Below, one piece after another: positions 12,145 through 22,582 of a DNA stretch of 64,000 bases. The position numbers and the translations under genes were made by a program. The notes under the pieces are model-generated. The model was given only the letters and a program-made list of their open reading frames with translations. It had not been told where the DNA came from and did no database searches. The stretch lies in contig OV121081.1 in the NCBI GenBank assembly GCA_921293015.1, positions 44,045,877 through 44,109,876 of the forward strand. Reading direction: 5' to 3'. Source of the DNA: Phorcus lineatus. Lineage: Eukaryota > Mollusca > Gastropoda > Trochida > Trochidae. How positions within the stretch are numbered: the first letter of the stretch is position 1; each line of letters opens with the position of its first letter.

Positions 12145-12150
12145 AATAAA
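12145..12150 (+). promoter_or_regulatory. Poly(A) signal AATAAA for the 5838-12012 gene
   Basis: Hexamer 133 bp past the stop at 12012, followed by a T-rich stretch (GGTTTTTTTG near 12164), the usual arrangement of a metazoan cleavage site. Confidence 0.4.
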
Positions 12151-12460
12151 GTATAAAACTATTTGGTTTTTTTGCTCACTCCTAAAAAATAGATTTCAGT
12201 TTCCTATATATACAGCAATTACTATCTTTCTTTCGACTAGATACTAAATTGTAATAAACTTTAACACTACATGATACATTGACTGTAAGTTTATTCAAGA
12301 TGCTATTTCTTGTAACTTTTCAGATGTTAAATGGTTATTATTGCAACTGACATTACAAGTTATGCCATAAATCTTAAGTTCGAGTGAAATGGTAACATCA
12401 CATGAATAAGAAGTCTCATTTTGAACTTCTATTTCTGAAAGGCTCAGAAATATGATCATG

Positions 12461-12641
12461 AATTCAGTAGTAATCCAAAAGGCACCCATTTTTCTTTAAG
12501 TATTGCATTAATTAATCATATTGGGCTCTTGAAATCAGAATGGTCAGTTTCAAATTCAGTATTAATCCTAAAGGCCCACATTTTCGTTTATGTATTGCAT
12601 TAATCCTAATGGGCTCTTGAAATCAGAATTGTCAGTTTCTA
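12461..12641 (+). repeat. Tandem duplication, about 92-bp period, two copies
   Basis: Copy one starts AATTCAGTAGTAATCC (12461) and copy two AATTCAGTATTAATCC (12553). Both continue through a TATTGCATTAAT segment to GGGCTCTTGAAATCAGAA. The copies are clearly diverged and contain no gene. Confidence 0.75.
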
Positions 12642-12789
12642 ATACAAAATAACAATATATCTTGTGCCAGGTAAGAACCATCTTCATACTGTTTCTAATA
12701 TAGAACCATATTCTAACGTAAAGGTGAGAGCCAGTCACATGAAAGTCAACTTTATAGTATATTGACCTCACCCCAAAATGGCTGTATTG

Positions 12790-12960
12790 ACTTGAAACAC
12801 TTTGATTAAAAAATGTGAAATCAAAGTTGACAACAGGCCCTTATCTACAAATCTACCTGATTCTCATTCTACCTGAGTCAATGGTTCTGGAAAAGAAGAC
12901 GAAATAGTGAAAACTTTGCAGACTTCAACGACGAACAGTTGATTTTCAATTTCACAGAAA
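12790..12960 (+). repeat. Fragment of the dispersed repeat family
   Basis: The segment GAGTCAATGGTTCTGGAAAAG and the following AAGACGAAATAGTGAAAACTTT (split here for length) match the 19455-19485 part of the copy at 18680-19545. This makes a third, partial copy. Confidence 0.4.
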
Positions 12961-13074
12961 TTATCAATCATTACTTTGTTAAAACACAACCTACATATAT
13001 TTTCCTTAATAATCACAGATAGTTACTGCGTACATTATTTTTCCTTCATTTGTTGCTAATCCTTTTCTTTAGAG

Positions 13075-13420
13075 TATGTTGTTGGAGTGAAATATGCCAA
13101 ACTTCGTAAATGGTGTTATTTTAACAAGAAGTGGTGGTTGTTTCAATAAATCAGCACCTCAGTGCTTTTTAGTTCACTATAGTGACAAAAAACAGGTTCA
13201 AGTCTCGATTTGTGATCGAAAACCGGACAATGACGCGCGTCAATGACTCAAACGTAATTTTGGAAACTTATTTACAGCAGTCACAAATGTAAATATGGAT
13301 TGGTAGTATTAATTATGACTTTTAACTAATATACATGTAAAATGTACGCCGAATTTCGACCTCCTGACATTAATATGGCCATTTTTCATTTCATTGAAAA
13401 CATAAAAACAGCACAATTTG
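13075..13420 (+). mobile_element. Diverged relative of the TTAA miniature transposon at 13707
   Basis: Shares blocks in order with the element at 13707-14164: GTTGTTGGAGT, AAACTT followed by AATGGTGT, GATCGAAAACCGGACA, TGACGCGC, TCAAACGTAATTTTG, and later CATGTA and ATTTCAT segments. The ends are too worn to define duplications. It lies under 300 bp from its relative. Confidence 0.6.
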
Positions 13421-13545
13421 GGAAATTTAGAGATAAAGTTGCGAGTTAGGTAGGCGATTGGAACTTAATTGAGGACAATATGGTATTTTTGCTCTTATTT
13501 AAGGAACATGAAAAATCCAAAAACATAGTCTGTGTCACTTTAAGA

Positions 13546-13702
13546 CAGTTCCAGTGTACAATCGTATCTTTGATCCTAAACCTTACTTTCATAGAATTAA
13601 CCGACAGTAACTGTGTAAAAATCATATATTTGATACTAAACCTTTCTCTCATGTATATTACAGAGAGCAACTGTGTAAAAATCATATATTTGATCCTAAT
13701 CC
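13546..13702 (+). repeat. 60-bp minisatellite, left part
   Basis: About 2.5 diverged copies of the same monomer as 14169-15566 (GTAACTGTGTAAAAATCATA, then TTTGATACTAAACC). It is separated from the main block by the TTAA element. Confidence 0.8.
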
Positions 13703-13706
13703 TTAA

Positions 13707-14164
13707 AGAGCCACTCAGCGAGTTGTTGGAGTCATATATGTCAAACTTAATCAATGGTGTCATTCGATCGCAAAGTATCGACTGTTACCAAAAAGACGCA
13801 TTTAAAAGCTTATTGGGTTTTTTACAGTGACAATATGAAGGTAGAACGTCGCAATCATGATCGAAAACCGGACAGTGACGCGCCTCAAATAGTCAAACGT
13901 AATTTTGAAGACTGAAGGAGGATAGTTAGGAGTTGATAGTGTTTGTTAGGTTTTATAACTAGTATCCATGTATATTGGACGTGACATCTACACATCTGTG
14001 CATTTATAAGGCTGTTTTTAAAATTTCATGGAAAACCAGTATTTGTCACATATATGTCTTTTGGACATGAAAAGTTAAGATGTTTTGATTTTATATCACC
14101 ACATATGACATTTAGGTTCGTATCAAAGGTAAATAATATGTTATGAAAATCACGGAGTGGCTCT
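13707..14164. mobile_element. TTAA-flanked miniature transposon (piggyBac- or Kolobok-type)
   Basis: 458 bp with inverted ends AGAGCCACTC (13707-13716) and GAGTGGCTCT (14155-14164), flanked on both sides by TTAA (13703-13706, 14165-14168). TTAA targets are used by piggyBac and Kolobok families. It has no transposase frame. It sits inside the 60-bp minisatellite and splits it, so it arrived after the minisatellite had formed. Confidence 0.75.
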
Positions 14165-14168
14165 TTAA

Positions 14169-15566
14169 CTTCATAGGTACCAACTAGCCCTGCTCTCATG
14201 CATATTACGACAGTTACTGTGTAAAAATCACATATTTGATACTTAACCCTGCTCTCATGCATATTACCGACAGTTACTGTGTAAAAACCACATATTTGAT
14301 ACTAAAATTTTCTCTAGTGCATATTACCGACAGTTACTGTGTAACAATCACATATATAGCTGATACTTAACCCTTCTCTATTGCATATTGCGGACATTTA
14401 CTGTGTAAAACTCACATATTTGATATTAAACCTTACTCCCATACATATTACCGATAGTTACTGTGTAAAAATCACATATTAAAAACTAAACCTTAATCTC
14501 ATGCATATTACCGACAGTGACTGTGTAAAAATCACATATTCGACACTAAACTTTACATTCATGCATACTACCGACAGTTACTGTATAAAATCCTATATTT
14601 GATACTAATCCTTACTCTCGTGCATATTACCGATAACTTCTTTGAGTGGCATTTTAGAAGTTGGAGGCAACTAAGTACAAATGATTTATGGATGACAACT
14701 TCTTTATTCTACCGATATATTACCGATAGTTACTGTATAAAATCACATATTTGATACTTAACCTTACTCTCATGCATATTACCGATAACTTCTTTGAGTG
14801 GCATTTTAGAAGTTGGAGGCAACTAAGTACAAATGATTTATGGATGACAACTTCTTTATTCTACCGATATATTACCGACAGTTACTGTGTAAAATTCAAA
14901 TATTTGATACTAAACCTTTCTCTCATGCATATTACCTACAGTTACTGTGTAAAAATCATATATTTGATACTAAACCTTTCTCTCATGCATATTACCGACA
15001 GTTACTGTGTAAAAATCATATATTTGATACTAAACCTTTCTCTCATGCATATTACCGACAGTTACTGTGTAAAAATCATATATTTGATACTTAACCTTAC
15101 TCTAATGCATATTACCGACATTTACTGTGTAAAAATCATATATTCTAAACTAAACTTTACATTCATGCATTTTACCTACAGTTACTGTAAAAATCACATA
15201 TTCGACACTAAACTTTACATTCATGCATATTACCGACAGTTACTGTGTAAAACTCACATATTTGATACTAATACTTACTCTCGTGCATATTACCTACAGT
15301 TACTGTAAAAATTCGTATCTTTGTTCCTTAACCCCTCTTTCATGGAAATTTACCAATAGTTACTGTTTAAAAATCATATCTTTAATCCCAAACCTCACTT
15401 CCATGAAAATTACCAATTGCTATATAGTTCCGAAAACCAAATTTCATGGCATTTACCAATAGCGACTGTCAAAAATCATAGTCTTTTCCTTAAACCCCGA
15501 TTTGTCGGCAGCTGCTGTGTAAAAATCATATTTATGAAGGCTTTCATGGAAATAACCGGCAGTCAT
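14169..15566 (+). repeat. 60-bp minisatellite, main block
   Basis: Tandem monomers of 60 bp. The copies filling 14941-15000 and 15001-15060 are identical, and outer copies grow more diverged, as expected for an array expanding from its middle. The monomer length is a multiple of three and one frame lacks stops, so a 185-codon frame (14751-15308) repeats a 20-residue peptide rich in I, L and Y. I read this frame as a by-product of the repeat. A 152-bp supermonomer is inserted twice (see 14631). Confidence 0.92.
14631..14934 (+). repeat. 152-bp supermonomer duplicated within the minisatellite
   Basis: An extra block starting CGATAACTTCTTTGAGTGGC and ending near CTACCGATATATTACCGA occurs at 14631 and again at 14783, 152 bp apart, each followed by a normal 60-bp monomer. 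The two copies are nearly identical, so the duplication is recent relative to the outer monomers. Confidence 0.85.
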
Positions 15567-16317
15567 AGAATGTATCTCGCTTTGGTGCCGTAAAAACAAT
15601 AACAAGCCTATCCTTTGTGGTGTCAATCCATTTCGTAAGTTCGTGTCGACTCTTTCTTTTTCTCATCCTTGCCAAACTCTATACGAGGTTCAATGACATG
15701 ACTTTGCGTTTGTGTTATCAAAAGGATGTTATCAAAATCGTTTTGCTTTTCAATGATATTGGTTCTATAAAAAGTATACACTTGCTTCCAAAATCTCAAA
15801 GATTGTGGCACAAAACCGATATCATAAGACTTAGAAATAAGAAAAATGCCAAACCAAGTTTTACTTTCAAGTTGAATCACAGGATCAAATTTCATTTGAG
15901 CTCATCATTCAGTGCAGTGTGCAGATTTTTAAATCTTACATTGATTTATCATGAATAGAAACACTTGTGTAATTGGACCATTAACTCACTCTCAAGTATT
16001 TGCTTATTACTTTGAATAAACAAGACAAACCTTTGCAATTCGTTAGAAAAGATGAGGATCATGTTTTGGTTGGGCATGATGTATCTTGTGTGATATCCAT
16101 ATCTTTCAGATACCTACCAAAGGTTTACACTTATTAGCAGTCGCCAGTGGATAGCGAATAACAAATTTTGTTATCCAATTTTGTATTTCTTTTAGTTATA
16201 CATGTATCATATGTGTCTATCCATAGTTTTAGGGCATTTCCTGACAGGAGCTTTATATCCCAATCATAGTGGTTGGTATCATAGTGAAGATTCTAGGTGC
16301 AGATATTCTCTATTTAG
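15567..16317. other. AT-rich stretch, no supported gene
   Basis: Contains a 113-codon plus frame (15617-15958) and an overlapping 90-codon minus frame, neither resembling a known family. A perfect donor GTAAGT occurs at 15634, but no convincing coding exon ends there. A first exon for the 16318 candidate should lie here or farther left; I could not identify it. Confidence 0.4.
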
Positions 16318-16566
16318 AAAATAGTATCCCAGGAGAATTAGATAGCCTCAATTTTCTTACTTTTACACAAGGTAAATATCATCATTGAGGCAGACATTTT
16401 GTAAAAGGTAGCGCTAACTTTAACTTACAAGAAAGTATGAGATAATGAGTTCCCTTTATTCTTGGAATCTATGAAGGAGGATACAAGTGTTGGAAGGCTA
16501 GGCACATTGATTGAATTACTCAAATCGTTATCGTTTAAGACATCTGAACACAAATCTTTAATTTGA
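16318..16566 (+). CDS. 3' exons of a death-effector-domain-like gene (partial)
   Basis: Two exons in phase: 16318-16371 (acceptor CTCTATTTAG, donor AAG/GTAAAT) and 16442-16566, stop TGA at 16564. They read NSIPGELDSLNFLTFTQ, then D, then NEFPLFLESMKED, SVGRLGTLIELLKSL and SFKTSEHKSLI. The pattern ELxxLxFL (helix 2), FxxFLESM (helix 4), LxxLIELLKSL (helix 5) resembles death-effector domains of FADD, PEA-15 and caspase-8, adaptors of apoptosis and innate immunity. Helix 3 is almost absent and helix 1 was not found. The second acceptor (AAGTATGAG) lacks a pyrimidine tract and the intron is only 70 bp, so the join is the weakest point. The frame before it contains a stop, which argues for some splice. 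AATAAA follows at 16675. Confidence 0.4.
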
Positions 16567-16674
16567 GAATGAATCCATCAATAATTAAAAGTTAGGGCAC
16601 AACTGAATGAACAGACACATCTGACACGTTACCACACAAACCCATCTAGACCGTTTCAGTCAAGATGATCTTCA

Positions 16675-16680
16675 AATAAA
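16675..16680 (+). promoter_or_regulatory. Poly(A) signal, plus-strand gene ending at 16566
   Basis: AATAAA 109 bp past the stop codon. It faces the minus-strand signal at 16705-16710, so cleavage sites 10-30 nt downstream of each would overlap. Confidence 0.45.
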
Positions 16681-16704
16681 ACATCCGAATCATTGTTATT
16701 CAGC

Positions 16705-16710
16705 TTTATT
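16705..16710 (-). promoter_or_regulatory. Poly(A) signal, minus-strand gene ending at 16758
   Basis: TTTATT on the plus strand, i.e. AATAAA on the minus strand, 48 bp past the minus stop. Confidence 0.45.
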
Positions 16711-16757
16711 AAAAATTAGTTCTACAAACACTGATGAATCCGAAGCAGCATGGAGAG

Positions 16758-16787
16758 TTATTTCTTGCTCTTAGCTGGGTCATCAAC
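16758..16787 (-). CDS. Last coding exon candidate, minus strand (basic tail)
   Basis: On the minus strand a good acceptor (TTTATTCTTCAG) is followed by codons for VDDPAKSKK and a stop, then AATAAA at 16705-16710. A short charged, lysine-rich tail is typical of many protein C-termini but does not identify the protein. I did not find the upstream exons. An alternative frame from the same acceptor is open for about 30 codons (LMTQLRARNNSPCC) and cannot be excluded. Confidence 0.35.
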   Translation of the reverse strand, partial: VDDPAKSKK

Positions 16788-17052
16788 CTGAAGAATAAAA
16801 TATAGATTTTAGTATAAGTGAAAAATATCTGCAACTTATTCATGTTCAAATTCTTAACATATTTTGACAACTGTTGAAATGAGAAGAATGTCAAACTTGT
16901 ATGTTGGATTCAATGACAATGTGTCCATTTCTAAATGAGATATATTTGATCAACCTTGTTTCCAGAAATTCCCATTTAAAAATGTAGCACTCATATCTCT
17001 GACAGGGATCTACTCCATGGCAGAGAACCTACTTCGTGGTGAGTTTGTTAGA

Positions 17053-17060
17053 TGACGTCA
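17053..17060. promoter_or_regulatory. Perfect CRE palindrome TGACGTCA
   Basis: Eight-base match to the CREB/ATF site. No promoter is otherwise defined here. A second copy lies at 21277-21284. Confidence 0.3.
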
Positions 17061-17648
17061 TTGAGCGATGACATTTTAATCGCAGTTCAATCGTAAGTCA
17101 TACTTCTGTTAACGGCAAAAAAGAGTAAATTAAGAAAGTCACAGTGAAAAATTGCAAACTGATAATGAACAGGTAAGTTAAGGCGATATTACTGATCTTG
17201 ACAGGTTGGTCTATATAACATTATTCTGTTCTAAGCTTTTATCGAGGAAAATTTACTTTCCTCTTCAAATAGCTTTGATGTTACAAAGGACAATTTTGAT
17301 ATGAAAATAGAATCTTTTACCTAATAGGTTTTCTCATAAATTAAAAAACTTACGAGGGAAAGTCAGTAACTTTATAGAAGTGAGTATTGATACACCCCCT
17401 AAAGACATCATCTTTGATGTCATCAAAAAATAGGACGTCTGTCGACAGTTTACAGACATAAACAACCCCTCCCAATCATTTATTTGAGATTACTTAGAGT
17501 CTGTTGAACGCAGGTCCCCTCACTATAATCATGAAAAGTTCTAAAACTGAAATTGTGTGGTTATCAAGCTTCTCACAATATGACCAATGTGTATTGGAAA
17601 GAAACCCCTTAATATTGTATTGTTTCAAAATGGTCAGCTGAGTTTAAG

Positions 17649-17837
17649 GGGGATTGCAGCTCCTTGGACGATAACCAAAGGTCAGGAAGCCCATTGAAGC
17701 TATTAAAGATAATATGGTTGCACATGGCCAGGGCTTAACAATTGTCAATTTTAGAATTAAGGTGGATGAGATATCTTCAGCATTTCTCATGGAAGTGTTT
17801 GCACCATAATTCATGAGGAAATCCCACTGCAATCCCC
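17649..17837. mobile_element. 189-bp inverted-repeat element (MITE-like)
   Basis: Ends GGGGATTGCAG (17649-17659) and CTGCAATCCCC (17827-17837) are perfect 11-bp inverted repeats, with looser pairing just inside. No clear target duplication is visible, so the superfamily is unassigned. A 62-codon minus frame spans it almost exactly and is probably not a gene. Confidence 0.55.
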
Positions 17838-18057
17838 AGCTTCGACAAAAACATTTATAAATTCTCTTGGTCCAAAAGTCAAGATATTTTACAAATCAGC
17901 TTCACTATGAGAAACAACTATTTTAAACTTATAACTTGTTTACAGGTGAGTAAGTTAGATTAACACCTGTATTCATTAAACTTACAACCCGATCACAAGC
18001 AAAACACAGTCATCAACTTAGTTACAGAACAATAGAGTTGAATGGTAAACTCTGTGA

Positions 18058-18135
18058 TCACTGATCGGTGTGCCTACTTGCAGTTATGACGAGCTCATCA
18101 ATTCTCTTTACGATTACAATGAAAGATGGACGTTC
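18058..18135 (-). CDS. Fragment resembling the C-terminal end of a protein kinase domain
   Basis: Minus-strand codons from 18135 read ERPSFIVIVKRIDELV, continue through ITASRHTDQ and stop at 18058-18060. RPSFxxIVxRxxEL matches kinase subdomain XI, the conserved RP[ST]F motif near the end of tyrosine and tyrosine-kinase-like domains. Just upstream is a strong T-rich tract, but it is not followed by AG where an acceptor is expected. Either the exon extends farther, the site is lost (pseudogene), or the match is chance. No other kinase motifs were found nearby. Confidence 0.28.
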   Translation of the reverse strand, partial: ERPSFIVIVKRIDELVITASRHTDQ

Positions 18136-18179
18136 AAAAATAAGAAATAAGTGATATTTAATACTCATGTTTGGAACTT

Positions 18180-18660
18180 AGAAAGGTAATTAATTTCCTA
18201 AAATTGGGTGTACATTTTTTAACGATTGATACATTATTTGGTAAATTATCAACACGAAAGTAAATTGCATCGTTCAGTGAGAAATATAGAAACAAGTGCT
18301 TGCCTGCTGGAACGAAATCCCAGTCATGCACCCTAATATTTTTTTAGAATTGGTTATTGACAATATAATCTGATTAAGAAAATTTAGTACAAAGTCTTGA
18401 CCTGTGATTTTTTTCATTTCATTCATCAACAAGTGGATATAAAGTCTACTGAAAACTATCAGAATATTGAAAAAGAAATAATGACAATATTAAGTAAGGA
18501 AAATATATCATTTGTATAAATATTTTGATTTTTGATTAAAAAAACATTACGATAAAGTAGAGAACAACTTTACATGATCAGAGGTATGCCTATGTGACAT
18601 AATTTTACAGTTTCGTCCTCTCTGAAAAAACCTGCAAACAATCCAGCAGGGAGGTTATAT
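18180..18660. other. AT-rich stretch, nothing recognised
   Basis: No repeat, exon or RNA gene that I can support on either strand. Confidence 0.5.
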
Positions 18661-18679
18661 ACACTTGCAACAGATAAAT

Positions 18680-19545
18680 GAATTGAAGCCTTGGGCTCTG
18701 TAGCTCATCATTCTTTGAATTGTTGATGTTCAAGACTAAGGTAAACACCCACCTATGGTGTCCACCTTTACCAAATTAACAACAAAACACCTGGCTTTTC
18801 AGGTTTTGTTATGCTTGTCCTGTGTTAGTTTGGCTACTTAGTGAGGTGCAGTCTTTCCAATGTCTGTCAACACCACAAAATTAAGGTTTTTGGGTGCAGA
18901 AATTGTGGAGATGTTAAAAAATGATGCAATTTCATAAGCCAATCAAGCCTTTCAGGTCTAAAAAGTTGATAAGTGAAAAGTTAACTGATATAAGGATGGA
19001 CACCATGCCATAAAAATAGACCCATTGGCTTTGTAGCTCATCAGGCCATCTAAAATGATTTTTACAAATGGTTACAGGCTCACCATTGAGGGGCTAAAGA
19101 ATAACAAAATCTACAAACCATAATCCCAAAGAGGTTAGGAGTCTCTACACAAGGTTTTAGCTATATTAGCATTTTGCTTCTGGATAAAAAGATAAAAATA
19201 GGTTTCTAGGGCTCAGAAACAGTTACATTTGAGGGTCACAGGGTCACAAATCTATAAATTAGAATCCCTATCAGCTAAGGAGTCTGTGCACAAAGTGTCA
19301 GCTTGCTAGGTCCAATGCTTCTGGAGAAGAAAATGAAAATAAGTTTTTTGGGCATAGTCCATGTGGCCCCAATTAGGGGTCACAGGGTCATCAAATCTAT
19401 GTATTAGAAAGCTCATTAGTCAAGGAGTACAAAAATTTCAGATTTCTGAGCCAATGATTCTGGAGTAGAAGACTAAATAGTGAAAAGTTTATAGACGGAC
19501 AGATGGACAGACAGAAGCTGGACGCTATGCCATAATGCGTGTGTC
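18680..19545 (+). repeat. Dispersed repeat with internal subrepeats, direct copy
   Basis: Several degenerate modules of about 120-140 bp, each with an AAGGAGTCTGTGCACAA-type word, then GCTTCTGGAGAAGAAAA, then GAGGGTCACAGGGTCA. The terminal part has GGACACCATGCCATAA and GGACAGATGGACAGACAG. The same family lies inverted at 8890-10290 and as fragments at 12790 and 20380. The two long copies form a loose inverted pair about 9 kb apart within the insertion. Confidence 0.6.
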
Positions 19546-19559
19546 ACAGTGTAACCAAA

Positions 19560-20380
19560 TACAAAAAATCATGATCTTCATCAGTTATAGCAACATAACT
19601 TCGTTGAATTTTTTATTCTGATATGTCGATTTGAAAAATTATTCGATGTTGAATGACAATGAATACCTGCAAATTAGCTAAGGTGAATCACAGCTAAGTG
19701 ATACAACATGTAAACTAGATCTGGCCTGTCTCAAGATTTAATTATCCAGTTTCTTAAAAATTCGTGCTGTACTCCAATTTGACAGTTGTCTTTGTCATTT
19801 TTTAGATTGTGTGTCTACGGATAGAAATTACAAATAAATGTTAATATCATTTATTTTTCATCAAGAATGTTAATATTTTCAACTGGCTTATTAAGTCCAA
19901 GTTTTCTGCTTTGTTTCATGCGGCTGCCTTCTTTTGAATGCCATTCCTATGGTATGAAGTCACAAAGGCCAACCGTTTTGATGTCACAATGTTTGAGTCA
20001 CTGTCACTATGGTCTTGGTCTAGTTTAATACTTTTGTGAGGCTTTTAAAATATTTCTTAATATGCTTTATTATTGTTGATTTCGGTCTCAAATTAAACAA
20101 GTATGTTGTAAGATCCCGCTGTTACAAATGTAACTGTCTGGTTTTATCAGTACAATGTTTGTAATGTAAATAATGCCAGGGATTCACATTAGGTGAGACC
20201 TCAACACACCTCTTAAAACAGTCACAAAGTCCTTTACACACAAAAATAAGTAGGCAAAACCAGAGTTCGCTCTATAACTTTAATATTAAACAGTCATATT
20301 ACAATATCTAAAACTAGTTGAGTTTGTAAAATTTCAGTGATTCATTGTTATTCTACACCAGCAAATTTAGTCTAAAACGG
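19560..20380. other. AT-rich stretch, no gene seen
   Basis: No supported coding exon. A minus-strand frame after a TTTGCAG acceptor near 19668 stays open for 17 codons, which is within chance. Confidence 0.45.
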
Positions 20381-20560
20381 CTATTTATCTTCTAAATGAC
20401 TCTTTACACACAGTTTTAGGTTTCCAGGCTTTTTGGCTCTGGTGAATAAGTAAAAATAATTTAACATTTACCGACAAACAAATGGAAGTCATCCGCCATG
20501 CAATACCATACTATACTTAGTCCATCAAGCCTTTCAGGCCAGATGAGCTAAATGCTTCTT
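20380..20560 (+). repeat. Fragment of the dispersed repeat family
   Basis: Contains the ACTCTTTACACACAGTTTTAGG-type module (read as two words, ACTCTTTACACACA and GTTTTAGGTTTCCAGG), the GGAAGTCATCCGCCATGCAA end and the GCCTTTCAGGCCAGATGAGC word found at the ends of the longer copies. Confidence 0.45.
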
Positions 20561-20680
20561 TGTGAAATTACTTTTATTAAATTTCTAGTCATATACCATG
20601 TTGACGTTAAACTAAGAAACTTGATTTTACAGTTACATTATACCTACTGTGCATAGAGTTTCTTCCCTGTTGTCACTGGT

Positions 20681-20713
20681 TCACTTCTCTGTTCCAGTAG
20701 CTTTCTCCTCCAG
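20681..20713 (-). CDS. Last coding exon candidate, minus strand
   Basis: On the minus strand TTGTTTTAG precedes codons for LEEKATGTEK and a stop at 20681-20683. AATAAA (TTTATT on plus, 20573-20578) follows about 105 bp on. An 18-bp microexon candidate (21129-21146, MIEACM, good acceptor TTTATTTTAG and donor GTGAGG) lies upstream and would join in frame, but it is too short to trust. The charged peptide matches no family I can name. It could be an alternative end of the gene whose other last exon is at 16787. Confidence 0.28.
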   Translation of the reverse strand: MEEKATGTEK

Positions 20714-20719
20714 CTAAAA

Positions 20720-22190
20720 CAACGAAGTGAACATTTTTTGTGTGAAGTCAAGTTAATTAATTCTAATAAATATCATATTGCATTTGTCAATGATTAACAA
20801 AACCAAAAACTGTGCCTGTAAGAGTCTGATTAGCTATTGAAAATTTTTATGTTGCTAAAAAGACATAGATTAACTGGTTCACATGATCAAACATTTTTTG
20901 GAAAAAGTCAATACAGATACATTATCAAAATTTGTTGAATAGGATGAGCAGCTAGAATCATATGTACTAGTATATAAGATGATTTTTTTCTTCAAGGCAA
21001 AAGAAAATCATCTATTGAAAACGCTCATTGAATATATTTTTTACCAAAGCAGTTTGAGATAATCACTGAATAGAAAACAAATTGGCATATGCAGTTAAAA
21101 TTAGGTTCTTTGCAATAAACTTCCTCACCATGCATGCCTCAATCATCTAAAATAAAATTTGTAAAAAAAAATGAAAATTGAAAAAAAGACTTTTTAAACT
21201 AAGACTAAATTGACTTATGTAGGTAGTTCGGAGTTCTAAAGCGCATATCCTACTGTCAGAGAAAACTTGATCTTGATGACGTCATCTAATGATATGCAAT
21301 ACTCTCCCACACGTGCATATGTGCTTTCTTGTGCGCTGGTCGAATATTTGTCGTATGCATTTAGGGTGAATAATGTAAATCATCTAAATGAATATCAAAA
21401 GTGTTGAAATCCACCCATCCCACATCTGTTGGTTCTGAACACAGCGATCACACAATTTTACGTGACACATTGGATTGAGGGTCAGGGTAACTTTAGGGGT
21501 ATATATTTTAGAAAAAATAGTATCACACGATCATGATGTGAGCAACACAAACTAGCGACAGCATTAATAATGTTTTGTTTTTTCTTTGAAGAAACATTAT
21601 GGGATAGGGACCAAAATTTTTTTAACAATGCACAGCGAGTCAGTTGATCAATCTTAGATCTTCCGGGAGTCGTCGTAAAATATCTCATTTCATTTATTTA
21701 AGTTTATGTATGATGGCCAAATTGGTATCGAATGTTAAATAGTCTTTAGTACTGTGCGCTAAAAAGTTGTTCTGTGGGTTCCTGCGATGTCTTTCCAATC
21801 TTAAGAGTAGCACAAGAAAGAAAGAACTTGCCATATATATCTGTGTGTGTGTGTATGTGTAATGGCATAAACACATAAAGATAGACCTTTTCTTTGTCCA
21901 GATTTTTGCAGAAATAAATCGAAAATGGAGAGTTGTGTTGTTTTAGCTACGTAATCGATATGCTGATACCACTATTGTAATTGGGCATGGTTGACTAAGA
22001 TACTTTTTTCATATGGAAGAAAGATATAAGAAATTGATACTTGTGCTTGAGTTATTTGCATACGAACTCTATTTGAAACAAAAGAACAGCTTTTAATCGT
22101 ATGCATGATAAATTTCGTAAATATTTTGTTAAAGGTGGTTATTTTACGAATGCTTCGCGTTACAACTGTTTTATGTTAAAACAGTTTAAC
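20720..22190. other. AT-rich stretch with a short GT microsatellite
   Basis: Holds a GT-rich microsatellite at about 21841-21860 and a CRE palindrome TGACGTCA at 21277-21284. No exon beyond the microexon candidate at 21129-21146 can be supported. Confidence 0.45.
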
Positions 22191-22582
22191 ACTTTAAAAT
22201 GACTGGTCCCTCTCATATTCAGGGGAGGTAAGTCCCTTCGTGTCCGACACACATATTTGAATATGCAGATAAGGGTCAACTAATATAGAGGTGGGGCTAA
22301 GCTCTTGTCTGAAGATCAAAACAACAGCTAACGGTTAAGGCGTTTTCGGCCAATAAAGTCCGTTTCCCCTACGAATTTCGAGGAAAACAGTTAGCTGTCT
22401 TCTGATGAGTAGTTTTTTGATAAGGAAAGAGTGAAAGAATTAGGTTTCTATGGTTTTCTGTTTTTGATCCGAACTGCCTAACTTATGTCTTCACAAGTAA
22501 TAATATTGGGATTTTAATAATCAAATCTATATAACTAAGCTATCCTTAATTAATTTTGTTTACATTGTTTTCATTTTTCCAG

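Noticed and set aside
14751-15308. 185-codon frame as a repetitive protein gene
   Set aside because: It coincides with the 60-bp minisatellite, whose length is divisible by three; outside the homogeneous part the frame breaks up.
15617-15958. 113-codon frame as a gene
   Set aside because: No recognisable family or splice sites at its ends, and a 90-codon frame is open on the opposite strand of the same DNA.
16211-16320. Exon reading LGHFLTGALYPNHSGWYH
   Set aside because: The frame is open but the only donors nearby are poor, and it runs into a stop within the next exon candidate; no family resemblance.
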